64,000 nucleotides of DNA from Amycolatopsis xylanica (GCF_900107045.1 NZ_FNON01000001.1:1302001-1366000), one strand, 5' to 3'. Counted from the first letter of the stretch, positions 1-9,019 are shown. The notes: generated by a model from the sequence alone, not told the origin. Numbers and translations: made by a program.

Positions 1-2
1 TC

Positions 3-1271
3 TTCCTCGCCACCATCCAGATCCTCTTCCTCTACGCCGCGGTCTTCCTGCTCGACCCACTGCTCGGGCTCACCGCCCTCACCGGATTCCCGCTCATGTA
101 CGTGGTGACCCGCTGGTACCTCGCCCGCGCCCGCGACGCCTACCTCGCCGAAGGCGCCGCCAACTCCGCGCTCGCCGAAGCACTCGCCGCCACCGCCGAA
201 GGCGCCCGCACCGTCGAGGCCTTCGACCTCGGCGAACGCCGCGTCACCGCGGGCGAACGCACCATCGCCACCGCCCGCGCCGCCCGCACCCGCACCCTCT
301 ACCTGCGCAGCGTCCTCTTCCCGGGACTCGACATCGCCTACGCCATCCCCACGGTCGTCGCACTGCTCGCCGGGGGAGCGCTCTACTTCGCAGGCCACGC
401 CACCCTCGGGGCCGTCGTCACCACCAGCCTCTACCTGCGCCAGGTCATCGACCCGCTCGACCGCATCCTCATGCAGCTCGACCAGCTCCAGCTCGGCAGC
501 GCCTCACTCGCCAGGATCAAAGGCGTCCACGCCACCACCGAGCCACCCACCGCCACCGCACCCGAGACCGCCATCGAAGTCCGCGGCCTCCACTACGCCT
601 ACCCAGGCCACCCCGACGTCCTCACCGGCATCGACCTCACGATCGAACCGGGGGAGAAGCTCGCACTCGTCGGCCCCTCCGGCGCCGGGAAATCCACACT
701 CGGGCGCCTGCTCGCCGGCGTCGACCACCCCCGCACCGGCGCCATCACCATCGGCGGCGTCCCCGTCGCCGCACTCGCACCCGGTGAGATCGTCCTGGTC
801 ACCCAAGACCACCACGTCTTCCTCGGCACCCTGCGCGACAACCTCCTCATCGCCGCACCCGACGCCGACGACCACGCACTGCGCGACGCGCTCGCCACCG
901 TCGGCGCCCACTGGGCCGACGACCTGGCCACCCCGCTCGGCCCCGACGGCCGCGCACTCGACGCCGCACAGGCCCAGCAGCTCGCACTCGCCAGGGTCGT
1001 GCTCGCCGACCCCCACACGGTCATCCTCGACGAAGCCACCGCACTGCTCGACCCCGCCACCGCCAGGCACACCGAACGCGCGCTCGCCGCCGTCCTCAAA
1101 GGACGGACCGTGATCGCCATCGCCCACCGCCTGCACACCGCGCACGACGCCGACCGCGTCGCGATCATCGACCACGGACGCATCACCGAACTAGGGAGTC
1201 ATCATCACCTCCTCGCCCGCGACGGAACCTACGCAGCACTCTGGGCCTCCTGGCACGGCCACACCGGCTGA
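3..1271 (+). CDS. ABC transporter, fused permease/ATP-binding protein (5' end outside window)
   Basis: The frame is open from the first bases of the window, so the N-terminal part of the membrane domain is missing. The visible part has the last membrane segments of an ABC exporter half (hydrophobic stretch around nt 330-450) followed by a complete nucleotide-binding domain. Walker A is GPSGAGKST (about nt 672-698), Walker B is VILDEAT (about nt 1021-1041) and the H-loop is IAHR. The signature (C-loop) is abnormal: where LSGGQ is expected the protein reads LDAAQ, although the following QQLALAR helix is kept. Exporters of this type usually pair with a second half-transporter, presumably upstream. 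The 3' end overlaps the following kinase gene by some 17 nt. Substrate unknown. Confidence 0.9.
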   Translation, partial: FLATIQILFLYAAVFLLDPLLGLTALTGFPLMYVVTRWYLARARDAYLAEGAANSALAEALAATAEGARTVEAFDLGERRVTAGERTIATARAARTRTLYLRSVLFPGLDIAYAIPTVVALLAGGALYFAGHATLGAVVTTSLYLRQVIDPLDRILMQLDQLQLGSASLARIKGVHATTEPPTATAPETAIEVRGLHYAYPGHPDVLTGIDLTIEPGEKLALVGPSGAGKSTLGRLLAGVDHPRTGAITIGGVPVAALAPGEIVLVTQDHHVFLGTLRDNLLIAAPDADDHALRDALATVGAHWADDLATPLGPDGRALDAAQAQQLALARVVLADPHTVILDEATALLDPATARHTERALAAVLKGRTVIAIAHRLHTAHDADRVAIIDHGRITELGSHHHLLARDGTYAALWASWHGHTG

Positions 1272-2040
1272 CCTCGCCGAACGCTGGTCACTCACCCTCG
1301 GCACCCCCTACGAAGGCGGCAGCTGCTCCTTCACCGCCCGAGCCTGGCGCGCCGACGGCACCCCCGCCGTGCTCAAGATCAGCGACCCCCACCGCGAAGC
1401 CGCCGGCGAAGCCACCGCACTACGCCTCTGGAACGGCCACCACGCCGCCCGCCTCTACGAAAACGACGGCTTCGCACTGCTCATCGAACGCTGCGACCCC
1501 GGCACCCACCTCGACGACCTCGTCACCGGCGCCGCACTGCTGCGCGAACTCTGGATCACCCCACCGGCGGGCACCGGCCTCGAAACACTCGCCGACGTCA
1601 CCGCCGAATGGGCCGACCTCGTCGAAACCCGCATGGACACCCACCGGCCCGGATTCGACCCCGGACTCGTCGCACTCGGCGTCAAGCTCCTGCGCGAGCT
1701 ACCCGCCTCCGCCAGCCGCGACGTCCTGCTCCACGGCGACTTCAACCCCGGCAACGTCCTCGCCGCCCAGCGCGAACCCTGGCTCGCCATCGACCCCAAA
1801 CCCATGACCGGCGACCCCGCCTACGACCCCTGGCCCCTCATCGAACAGACCGAGGACGACCACACCCTCGCCGACCGCTTCACCATCGCCGCCGAAACAC
1901 TGGGGGAGACCCCGCACCGGCTCACCGCCTGGGCACTCGCCCGCACCGTCGAATCCGCACTCTGGTGCGTCTCCGAAGACGACCTCGACGACGCCGCCGA
2001 AGAAATGGCCACCGCCCGCGAACTCGCCGACCTGCTCTGA
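1255..2040 (+). CDS. APH(6)/streptomycin-kinase-like aminoglycoside phosphotransferase
   Basis: The conserved N-terminus of this kinase family (RWSLTLGTPYEGG, then PAVLKIS) is encoded from about nt 1285, overlapping the end of the ABC gene. The catalytic loop is LLHGDFNPGNVL (Asp in HGD) and the Mg-binding segment is AIDPKPMTGDPAYD; both are typical of the aminoglycoside/hydroxyurea kinase group. No ATG, GTG or TTG exists in frame between the stop at 1192-1194 and the GTG at 1369, and a start at 1369 would delete the nucleotide-binding strand. The best-placed near-cognate codon is ACG at 1255, which would give the N-terminus MATPADLAERW. I chose that start provisionally. It may be a mutated or non-AUG-initiated gene, coupled to the exporter upstream. 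Substrate not predictable; resistance is an inference from family. Confidence 0.75.
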   Translation, partial: TATPADLAERWSLTLGTPYEGGSCSFTARAWRADGTPAVLKISDPHREAAGEATALRLWNGHHAARLYENDGFALLIERCDPGTHLDDLVTGAALLRELWITPPAGTGLETLADVTAEWADLVETRMDTHRPGFDPGLVALGVKLLRELPASASRDVLLHGDFNPGNVLAAQREPWLAIDPKPMTGDPAYDPWPLIEQTEDDHTLADRFTIAAETLGETPHRLTAWALARTVESALWCVSEDDLDDAAEEMATARELADLL

Positions 2041-2047
2041 ACCGGCC

Positions 2048-2851
2048 TTACCCCGACCAATGCCCGGGAGCACGCAGCGACGGCGGCAGCTTCGTGCTCC
2101 CATCACCCTTCGCCGCGTCCAGCTGCGACTGGATCAAGAACAACGCACCCGTGAAATCCGCCCCACGCACATCCGCGTCCCGGAAATCCGCCCCGATCAC
2201 ATCGGCCACCCGCAGGTCCGCCTCCCGCAGATCCGCCCCGATCAAATAAGCGCCCCGCAAACTCGCACCCCGCAAGCTCGCGCCCCGCAACGACGCCCCG
2301 ATCAGATCCGCACCCCGCCGATCCTTCTTCTTACCCTTGACCTCCGCACGCGCCAGCTCACTCGCGCGCAGCAGCACCCCGTTCACCCCATGCCGATGCG
2401 CCGCCACATCCAGCCGCCCCAACGCCGCCGGATTGTGCAACGTCAGCCGCTCGGTCTCCTTCACCGCCACCTCGAGCTCCGCGCGCACCGGCCCCGCCGC
2501 GGGCCACCCCAGCGCCTCGCTCAGGTAATAGAGCAGCTCATGCAGATCCCGCATCACCGGGAACACCGCGAACATCTCCCGCGCCAGCTTCGGCGACCGC
2601 CGCCAGTCCTCACCGCCGAACGTCACCTGCGAAACCTGCTGACCGGCACCGAAACAGTCGAACACCGTGCACCCGCGAAACCCCTTCGCCCGCAGCTCAC
2701 GATGAATACCGCACCGGAAATCCTCAGCCAGATTCGGGCACGCCCGCCCAGCAGGCTTGGTGATCGCGAAATCCGAAGACGCCGCGAAAGCGGGCGCCAC
2801 ACAACACAACGCGAAACAGTTCTCGCAATCAGCCTTCAGCTCGCGGTTCAC
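2048..2851 (-). CDS. Pentapeptide-repeat protein with cysteine-rich N-terminus
   Basis: About 267 residues from a GTG at 2851. The N-terminal third has a dense cysteine pattern (ADCENCFALCC, later RACPN, FRCGIH, GCTVFDC), reminiscent of YkgJ-type metal- or Fe-S-binding segments. The C-terminal part is a run of A(D/S)LRGA-type pentapeptides (GASLRGASLRGASLRGAYLIGADLREADLR in shortened form) predicted to form a right-handed quadrilateral beta-helix. The start overlaps the end of the WYL regulator gene by 23 nt on the same strand, so the two are probably co-transcribed and coupled. Function unknown; metal binding is inference. Confidence 0.85.
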   Translation of the reverse strand: MNRELKADCENCFALCCVAPAFAASSDFAITKPAGRACPNLAEDFRCGIHRELRAKGFRGCTVFDCFGAGQQVSQVTFGGEDWRRSPKLAREMFAVFPVMRDLHELLYYLSEALGWPAAGPVRAELEVAVKETERLTLHNPAALGRLDVAAHRHGVNGVLLRASELARAEVKGKKKDRRGADLIGASLRGASLRGASLRGAYLIGADLREADLRVADVIGADFRDADVRGADFTGALFLIQSQLDAAKGDGSTKLPPSLRAPGHWSG

Positions 2852-3788
2852 CCAAAACAGCGTAGTGCTCCGCCAGCTCCGCCCCGATCCGGGCGAGCTC
2901 CAGCCGCACCGCACCCGGCTCCACCACCTCCACCTGCGTGCCCCAGCCCGCCAGCGTCCGCGCGATGTCCAACGCCGTCGGCGCCGCCACCCGCACCCTC
3001 GCCCAGCCCTCCTCGACACCGAGCCGCTGACAATGCCGCCCGAAATGATCACGCAGGATCGGCACGAACCGATCCTCGATCAGCACCGTCGCCGACAGCA
3101 GAGACCGCTTGCCCTCCACCACCTCGACGACCTCCGCCCACGCCGCCGCCAGATCGAAATCCGCCGGCCGCTCCGCGGGCTCCGCCAGCACCTCCGCCTC
3201 CACGATCCGCTCCACCCGGAACGTCCGCCGCCCCCGCTGCGTACCCGCGATCAAGTACCAGATGTCGTCCTTGTCCACCAACCCCAGCGGATCCACCACC
3301 CGCTCCGACCGCGCCCGCCCCTCATACGCCAGCCGCACCTTCCGCCGCAGCACCACCGCACCCTGCAGCACATCCACCAACGCCGGCCGCCGCCGATCCC
3401 GCGCACCCCACCGTGCCGTGTCGATCACCACCGCCTCCGCGGCCGCCCGCGCGTCCGCCCGGAACGTCTCCGGCAACGCCCGCACCAGCTTCCGCAACGC
3501 CGCCTTCGCCTCCGGCGCGATCGCCGCCGCGGGCCCCACCAGCAAGAACAACGCCCGCGCCTCCGACGCCGACAACCCACTCAGATCTGTCCGCGCCCCA
3601 CCCACCAGCTGCCACCCGCCACCACGCCCCGCCTGCGGATACACCGGAATCCCCGCCGACGACAACGACTCCAGATCCCGCCGCGCCGTCGCCACCGACA
3701 CCTCCAGCTCCTCGGCCAGCTCCGCCGCCGTCACCCGCCCCCGCGCCTGCAACACCAGAAGAGTCGCCACCAGCCGATCCGCCCGCAT
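2829..3788 (-). CDS. WYL-domain transcriptional regulator (HTH_11 / DeoR-like)
   Basis: About 319 residues. The N-terminus MRADRLVATLLVLQARGRVT with AAELAEELEVSVATARRDLE is a winged helix-turn-helix of the HTH_11 type; the middle and C-terminal parts carry the WYL domain (YEGRARSERVVDPLGLVDKD followed by IWYLIAGT and RTFRVERI). The ATG at 3788 was chosen because it places the HTH directly at the N-terminus; an upstream in-frame ATG would add an unconserved tail. Such proteins bind a small ligand or nucleic acid through WYL and control nearby genes; the co-directional pentapeptide-repeat gene overlaps its stop codon. It is divergent from the methyltransferase gene that starts at 3898, with a 109-nt spacer. 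Confidence 0.9.
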   Translation of the reverse strand: MRADRLVATLLVLQARGRVTAAELAEELEVSVATARRDLESLSSAGIPVYPQAGRGGGWQLVGGARTDLSGLSASEARALFLLVGPAAAIAPEAKAALRKLVRALPETFRADARAAAEAVVIDTARWGARDRRRPALVDVLQGAVVLRRKVRLAYEGRARSERVVDPLGLVDKDDIWYLIAGTQRGRRTFRVERIVEAEVLAEPAERPADFDLAAAWAEVVEVVEGKRSLLSATVLIEDRFVPILRDHFGRHCQRLGVEEGWARVRVAAPTALDIARTLAGWGTQVEVVEPGAVRLELARIGAELAEHYAVLGEPRAEG

Positions 3789-3897
3789 CCCCGCAGTCTC
3801 CCAAACAAAGTGCGCACCCGATGAGCACATTCCGCGTGCGGTAACCTCACCGCGGTTCACGACGCGAGAGCGCCCGGATCACCCCAGAAGGCGCTCC

Positions 3898-4671
3898 ATG
3901 ACACTCACCCGCACCACCATCATCACCAAGCTCCGCGCCGTCGGCTGCGTCTTCGCCGAGGACGAAGCCGAACTCCTGCTCACCACGGCGAAAACCCCCG
4001 CCGAACTCGCCACCATGCTCCAGCAGCGCATCGACGGCCTCCCACTCGAACACGTACTCGGCTGGGCGAGCTTCCGCGGCCGCCACATCACCGTCGACCC
4101 CGGCGTCTTCGTGCCCCGCCGCCGCACCGAACACCTCGTCGAACTCGCCGTCGCACTCGCCCCGCCACACCCGGTCATCGTCGACCTCTGCTGCGGCTCC
4201 GGCGCCGTCGCCGCCGCGCTCGCCACCGAACTCGACCCCGCCGAACTCCACGCCACCGACATCGACCCCGCCGCCGTGGCCTGCGCCCGCCGCAACATCA
4301 CCAGGGGAGAGGTCCACCAAGGCGACCTCTACACCCCACTCCCACCACACCTGCGCGGCCAAGTCGACCTGCTCGTCGCCAACGCCCCCTACGTGCCCAC
4401 CGACGCCATCGGCCTCATGCCACCCGAAGCCCGCCTCCACGAACCCCGCGTCGCACTCGACGGGGGAGCCGACGGCCTCGACCTCCACCGCCGCGTCACC
4501 GCCGAAGCCACCCACTGGCTCACCGCCGGCGGCCACCTCCTCATCGAAACCAGCCGCACCCAAGCCGCAGGCACCGCGGAAGCCTTCACCCGCAACGGCC
4601 TACGAGCCCGAGTGTCCACATCGGACGAACTCGACGCCACCGTCGTCATCGGCACCAAGACCGCCGGGTAA
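3898..4671 (+). CDS. PrmC/HemK-related protein-(glutamine-N5) methyltransferase
   Basis: 257 residues, Rossmann-fold SAM-dependent methyltransferase. The SAM motif I is VDLCCGSGAVAAAL; the catalytic-site motif that reads NPPY in PrmB/PrmC is NAPY here (VANAPYVPTD), followed by the usual EPRVALDGGADGLDLHRR. The NAPY variant together with the short N-terminal domain matches the actinobacterial PrmC-related group whose substrate is not known (established knowledge of the family from memory), so I do not read it as a broken PrmC. The last 72 nt overlap the 3' end of the convergent XRE regulator. Start is the ATG 3898, preceded by an AAGGCG sequence. Confidence 0.85.
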   Translation: MTLTRTTIITKLRAVGCVFAEDEAELLLTTAKTPAELATMLQQRIDGLPLEHVLGWASFRGRHITVDPGVFVPRRRTEHLVELAVALAPPHPVIVDLCCGSGAVAAALATELDPAELHATDIDPAAVACARRNITRGEVHQGDLYTPLPPHLRGQVDLLVANAPYVPTDAIGLMPPEARLHEPRVALDGGADGLDLHRRVTAEATHWLTAGGHLLIETSRTQAAGTAEAFTRNGLRARVSTSDELDATVVIGTKTAG

Positions 4672-5463
4672 CCCCGCGAGCAGGCGCAGCCCGTCCTCGG
4701 CAGCACTGCCGGTTGCCGCGGACAACACCAGCAACTCCAAGCCCGACTCGTCCGGCAGCGCGAAATTCTCCTGATGCAATTCCAGCAACCCGACCAGCGG
4801 ATGCCGGTACACCTTCCGCCCATGCGTGCGCGCCCGCACCTCCGCACGAGCCCACAGCCGCCGGAACCGCTCACTGCCCATCGCCAGCTCACCGATCAAC
4901 GACGCCAGCCGCGGATCATCGGGATACTTACCGGCGGCCAGGCGCAGATGCCCGACCACATCCAGAGTGCAAGCCTCCCACTCCGCGTAAAGCCCGCGCT
5001 CCGCCTCCTCCAGGAAGATGTGCCGAGCGGTGTTCAACCCCGGCAGGCCACGCCCGAACAACAGCCTGGCCAGCCGATTCCCGGCCACCACGTCCAGCCG
5101 ATGATCCATGATCAGCGCCGGCGCGTGCACCACCAGATCAAGCACCCGCGCCAGCTCCGGCCGCACCCGCCCACCCGGCGCCTTCGCCCGGCGACGAGGC
5201 TGTCGCGCGAGCCGATGGAGATGCTCCCGCTCGGTCTCGTCAAGATCGAGAACACCCGAAAGCGCGTCGAGAACCTGCTCGGAAGGCTGCGTCGCACGCC
5301 CCTGTTCCAGCCGCACGTAGTAGTCGACGCTGACCCCCGACAGATGCGCGACCTCCTCACGCCGCAACCCCGCCACCCGCCGCCGCTTCTCGGCGGGGAT
5401 ACCGACCGCCGCCGGATCGACCCGCGACCGCCGCATCCGCAGAAAGCCCGCAAGATCATCCAT
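4600..5463 (-). CDS. XRE-family helix-turn-helix regulator with MmyB-like ligand-binding domain
   Basis: 287 residues from the ATG at 5463 (MDDLAGFLRMRRSRVDP). The HTH is VAGLRREEVAHLSGVSVDYY followed by VRLEQGRATQPSEQVLDAL; the C-terminal half (LDLVVHAPALIMDHRLDVVAGNRLARLLFG onward) is the MmyB-type PAS-like domain typical of this actinobacterial class. Such regulators usually repress an adjacent, divergently transcribed oxidoreductase; here the neighbour at 5581 is a flavodoxin-fold quinone reductase, with a 117-nt shared promoter region containing the palindrome CCTGCCAATACCAGG. Its 3' end overlaps the methyltransferase gene antisense. Confidence 0.92.
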   Translation of the reverse strand: MDDLAGFLRMRRSRVDPAAVGIPAEKRRRVAGLRREEVAHLSGVSVDYYVRLEQGRATQPSEQVLDALSGVLDLDETEREHLHRLARQPRRRAKAPGGRVRPELARVLDLVVHAPALIMDHRLDVVAGNRLARLLFGRGLPGLNTARHIFLEEAERGLYAEWEACTLDVVGHLRLAAGKYPDDPRLASLIGELAMGSERFRRLWARAEVRARTHGRKVYRHPLVGLLELHQENFALPDESGLELLVLSAATGSAAEDGLRLLAGLPGGLGADDDGGVEFVRCGHSGS

Positions 5464-5501
5464 GCCCCCAGTATGACCCCGGCCGCGCCCGCGAAGGTGG
5501 C

Positions 5502-5516
5502 CCTGCCAATACCAGG
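5502..5516. promoter_or_regulatory. Candidate operator between XRE regulator and quinone reductase
   Basis: The 15-mer CCTGCCAATACCAGG has CCTG/CAGG arms and lies midway in the divergent 117-nt spacer. Its position suggests binding by the MmyB-like regulator; this is inference from layout only. Confidence 0.35.
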
Positions 5517-5580
5517 AAGTCCAAGCCGACGGACGAAGCGCCCCTGAACACCCGCCACCACGGCACCCAAGATCGAGTCC

Positions 5581-6360
5581 ATGAAAACACTGATCGTCCA
5601 CGCCCACCCGGAACCGAACTCGCTCAACGGCTCACTGAAGAACCTCGCGGTGTCCACCCTGGAAAACGCCGGGCACGAGGTACAGCTGAGCGACCTGTAC
5701 GCGATGAACTGGAAGGCGGTCGTCGACGCCACCGACTACGGCCCCGCCGCCTCGAACCCACTGAAGGTCGCCCTCGACTCAGGCCGCGCCTTCGACTCCG
5801 GAACCCTCACCCCCGACGTCCGAGCCGAGCAGGAGAAACTGCTCTGGGCCGACACGATCATCTTCCAGTTCCCACTGTGGTGGTACACGATGCCCGCCAT
5901 CCTCAAAGGCTGGGTGGACCGCGTCTTCACCTACCACTTCGCGTACGGCGTCGGCGAACACAGCGACACCAAGTACGGCGAGCGCTTCGGCGAAGGCACC
6001 CTCGCGGGCAAGAAAGCCCTGCTGTCGGTGACCGCCGGGGGCCCGGAGTCGCACTACGCCGCCCGCGGCATCAACGGCCCCATCGACGACCTGCTCTTCC
6101 CGATCCACCACGGCATCCTGTACTACCCAGGCATCGAAGTGCTGCCACCCTTCGTGCTCTACGGCACCGACAGGATGACCGCCGAGGACTACACCGACGT
6201 CGCCAAAGCGTGGCAACACCGCCTGCTCACCCTCGACTCGACCGAACCGATCGCCTTCCGGCGCCAGAACTTCGGCGACTACGAGATCCCCTCACTGCAC
6301 CTGAAGGAAGGACTCGAGCCCGCTGGACAGACAGGCTTCAGCCTGCACGTGCACGGCTGA
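5581..6360 (+). CDS. NAD(P)H:quinone oxidoreductase, flavodoxin-like fold
   Basis: 259 residues. The N-terminus MKTLIVHAHPEPNSLNGSLK is the FMN phosphate-binding loop of the MdaB/NQO1/KefF family; QFPLWWYTMPAILKGWVDRVF is the conserved flavin-ring-binding segment, and ALLSVTAGGPESHY lines the active site. The enzyme should carry out two-electron reduction of quinones with NAD(P)H in the cytoplasm. It is divergent from the XRE regulator, which probably controls it. A GNAT gene follows after 24 nt in the same direction and may share the transcript. Confidence 0.93.
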   Translation: MKTLIVHAHPEPNSLNGSLKNLAVSTLENAGHEVQLSDLYAMNWKAVVDATDYGPAASNPLKVALDSGRAFDSGTLTPDVRAEQEKLLWADTIIFQFPLWWYTMPAILKGWVDRVFTYHFAYGVGEHSDTKYGERFGEGTLAGKKALLSVTAGGPESHYAARGINGPIDDLLFPIHHGILYYPGIEVLPPFVLYGTDRMTAEDYTDVAKAWQHRLLTLDSTEPIAFRRQNFGDYEIPSLHLKEGLEPAGQTGFSLHVHG

Positions 6361-6384
6361 GCCCCCGGTCGGTAGCGTCGGGCC

Positions 6385-6897
6385 ATGGTCACCCGCGATG
6401 GCTGGGAGCAGCCCTTGATACGGAACGCCGAGGAAACCGATGTCGACGCGATCCGCCGGTTCGGCGAGACGCACATCCGGCCGCACTACACGCCGTTGAT
6501 CGGCGCCGCCGCCGCGGACGACCAGGTCCGCCTGTGGTGGAACGAGACACAGATCCGCGCGGCCGTCACCGACGGCCGGGTGATCATCGCGCAGGCAGGG
6601 GACCAGCTCGTCGGCGTAGGCCAGCTCGGCGCCGACCACGTGATCTACAAGCTCTACATCCATCCTGGACACCGCCGCCGCGGACTGGGTCCCCAGCTGC
6701 TCAACGCCCTCGCCGACCAGCTCCCCGCCGACGCCGACCGGCTCCACATCGAACACTTCGCCGCGAACGAACTCGCGGCAGCCTTCTACGAACGCGAAGG
6801 CTTCGTCGTAGACCGAATCGAACCCAGCTCCACCGGCGACCGCGCGCTGGCGACGGTCTGGCGCTCACGACCCGCCCGCGGCCCCGAAGGCCGGTAA
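6385..6897 (+). CDS. GNAT-family N-acetyltransferase
   Basis: 170 residues. The fold is visible from strand 1 (LIRNAEETDVDAIRRFGETH) to the acetyl-CoA-binding motif A, LYIHPGHRRRGLGPQLLNAL, which has the R-R-x-G-x-G signature, and the C-terminal AAFYEREGFVVDR segment. Substrate is not predictable. It lies 24 nt downstream of the quinone reductase, so read-through is likely. Confidence 0.9.
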   Translation: MVTRDGWEQPLIRNAEETDVDAIRRFGETHIRPHYTPLIGAAAADDQVRLWWNETQIRAAVTDGRVIIAQAGDQLVGVGQLGADHVIYKLYIHPGHRRRGLGPQLLNALADQLPADADRLHIEHFAANELAAAFYEREGFVVDRIEPSSTGDRALATVWRSRPARGPEGR

Positions 6898-6973
6898 CAA
6901 ACCACCCAAATGCGTCGATAACCGACCAGCCGCACACCGCGGCCTGGGGTCACACGAACATGGGGGAGGTCTG

Positions 6974-9013
6974 GTGCGCTCACACGCGCTCAGAACCGTA
7001 TTAACCGCGACACTGCTCATCGCAGGCACCACCGTCATCACCACGACGCCCGCACTGGCGGGCACCGCCGTCACACGCGACGCCACCTCCTGGGCGCACA
7101 CCGACTCCGCCGCACCCGACGCGAGCTTCGTCGACAACGGGGGAGACGCGCCGGTCGGCGCGTACACCGACGAGGACGGCACCACCCACATCGCCAAGAC
7201 CTACGTCACCTTCGACCTGTCGGACATGCGCGGCACCAACGTCCTGCGCGCCGTGCTGTTCGCCGGCGAGACCAGCGTCGCCGACTGCGACCAGCCCCGG
7301 AGCACCGAACTCTGGCTCACCGAGCCCGCGGACGAACCCAGCTGGAACAACCAGCCAGCCGAACTCCTCAAGATGGCCGGCCCGGACCGCGCCGACGCAT
7401 GCCCGGCGCCGGAGCTCATCTTCACCGTCACCACCGGCCTCCAGCACGCGCTCGCCGCAGGCCGCTCCACCGCGACGTTCACCCTCCGCCTGCCCGAAGA
7501 CCAGCAGGACGACCCCGACCGCTTCCGCGAGTACACCTCGGCCATGCGCCTCGGCGTCACCTACAACCACTACCCGGCCAAGCCCGCCGGGCTGACCGTC
7601 AACAACGCACCGTGCACCGCGAACCCCAGCTTCGTCAGCACCTCGTTCAAGCTCGGTGCCACGCTGTCCGACCCGGACAACAGCCACTTCATCCCCGAGC
7701 TCGTCTACTGGCCTGTCGATCACCCGGACCAGCGCACCACCTTGCCCAGAATCCCGTCATCGGCCAAGGTCACGGCCGACATCGGCCGCCTCGTCGAGCG
7801 CACCACCTACGCCTGGCAAATACGCACCCAGGACGAATCGGAAGACTACGGCCCATGGAGCGACATCTGCCGGTTCACCACCGACTACAGCATCCCCGGC
7901 AGCTCACCGACCATCAGGTCCGCTGAGTACAACACCGACACCCAGCCCGGCACGGGCGGCACCGGCGTCCCCGGCACGATCACCTTCGACGCCGATGGAG
8001 ACCAGGACGTCGTCGGCTTCCGCTACGGCGAATACCCGTCCACCTACATCGCCGCCGACCGTCCCGGCGGCACCGCGAGCATCCAGTACGTCCCGACCAG
8101 CAGCGGCCTCAACCGGATCGCCGCACAGTCCGTCGACGCCGCCGGCAACACCTCGCTGACCGGCGACTACCGGTTCTGGGTCGCCGCCAACGAACCCGAG
8201 GTCACCTGCACCGCGCAGTCGTCCTACGTCGGCAAGCCATGGCAGTGTGCCGTCAAACCGCGCGGCGCCGGGGGAGTGACCGGGTACAGCTACCAGCTCA
8301 ACAACGGACCCGAGCGCACGATCAACGCCGACGGCCCGGCGACCATCACCATCACGCCGACCGACCCGGAAACAGGCTTCAACACCCTGAGCGTCCGGAC
8401 CAAGCTGACCACCGGCCACGCCACGGCACCTGGCAACGCCTACTTCTTCGTCGACCTCGGGCACCCCACCGCCGAAATGCCGGCCGACTCGCCGATGATG
8501 GGCACGCCTGTCTCGATCCGGCTGCACGCCACGCTGCCCGGATCGGCCACGTTCACCTACCGCCTGGACCTGGGGGACTGGGAGACCGTGCCGGTCGTCG
8601 ACGGAACCGCCGTCGTGACGGTCACCCCGGCCGAATCCGGCTGGCATTCGCTGTACGTCTACACGACCACGAGTGACGGCCAACGGTCCGGAACCACGCA
8701 ACCCGGCATGAACGTGGCGTCCAACGGGCCGCGGATCAGCAGCGCGGAATACCCGGAAGGGCAGTACAGCGGAGGTGTGGGTGTCGCGGGCACCTTCGTC
8801 TTCACGTCGCCGGTGGCCGGAGACATCGACAGCTACGAGTACTCGATCAATGACGGGGAAGCGACGACCGTGCCCGCGAACGCCGACGGCACGGCGAGCA
8901 TGGTGTTCACCCCGACGCGGTCGTACTACTGGCACCGGCTGACGGTGACGACCGTCTTCGCGGACGGCACCAAGTCCGAACCTCGGACGTACACCTTCAA
9001 CGTCAACGGCTGA
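6974..9013 (+). CDS. Secreted DNRLRE-domain protein with repeated Ig-like/fibronectin-like modules
   Basis: 679 residues from a GTG at 6974, with a strong upstream GGGGGAGG. The first ~30 residues are a Sec signal peptide ending in TPALA-G. Residues about 30-200 form a DNRLRE-type domain (disaggregatase-like, with paired Asp/Trp motifs DATSWAHTDSAAPDASF and FDLSDMRG); the rest contains repeated beta-sandwich modules with recurring YSINDGE/YRLDLGDW/YQLNNGPE phrases that look like tandem Ig-like repeats. Residue 10 is encoded by the rare codon TTA (7001-7003), so expression could depend on the TTA-reading tRNA (bldA-like). A hairpin terminator follows directly. Role in the envelope or biofilm matrix is inference. 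Confidence 0.88.
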   Translation: MRSHALRTVLTATLLIAGTTVITTTPALAGTAVTRDATSWAHTDSAAPDASFVDNGGDAPVGAYTDEDGTTHIAKTYVTFDLSDMRGTNVLRAVLFAGETSVADCDQPRSTELWLTEPADEPSWNNQPAELLKMAGPDRADACPAPELIFTVTTGLQHALAAGRSTATFTLRLPEDQQDDPDRFREYTSAMRLGVTYNHYPAKPAGLTVNNAPCTANPSFVSTSFKLGATLSDPDNSHFIPELVYWPVDHPDQRTTLPRIPSSAKVTADIGRLVERTTYAWQIRTQDESEDYGPWSDICRFTTDYSIPGSSPTIRSAEYNTDTQPGTGGTGVPGTITFDADGDQDVVGFRYGEYPSTYIAADRPGGTASIQYVPTSSGLNRIAAQSVDAAGNTSLTGDYRFWVAANEPEVTCTAQSSYVGKPWQCAVKPRGAGGVTGYSYQLNNGPERTINADGPATITITPTDPETGFNTLSVRTKLTTGHATAPGNAYFFVDLGHPTAEMPADSPMMGTPVSIRLHATLPGSATFTYRLDLGDWETVPVVDGTAVVTVTPAESGWHSLYVYTTTSDGQRSGTTQPGMNVASNGPRISSAEYPEGQYSGGVGVAGTFVFTSPVAGDIDSYEYSINDGEATTVPANADGTASMVFTPTRSYYWHRLTVTTVFADGTKSEPRTYTFNVNG

Positions 9014-9019
9014 GAGCGG

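Noticed and set aside
2060..3844. Long Pro/Arg/Ala-rich open frame on plus (594 codons)
   Set aside because: Antisense to the WYL regulator and pentapeptide genes, which show clear domains; low-complexity composition typical of high-GC shadow frames.
4379..4396. NAPY instead of NPPY in the methyltransferase as a sign of inactivation
   Set aside because: The same variant, as I recall, is normal in the actinobacterial PrmC-related group.
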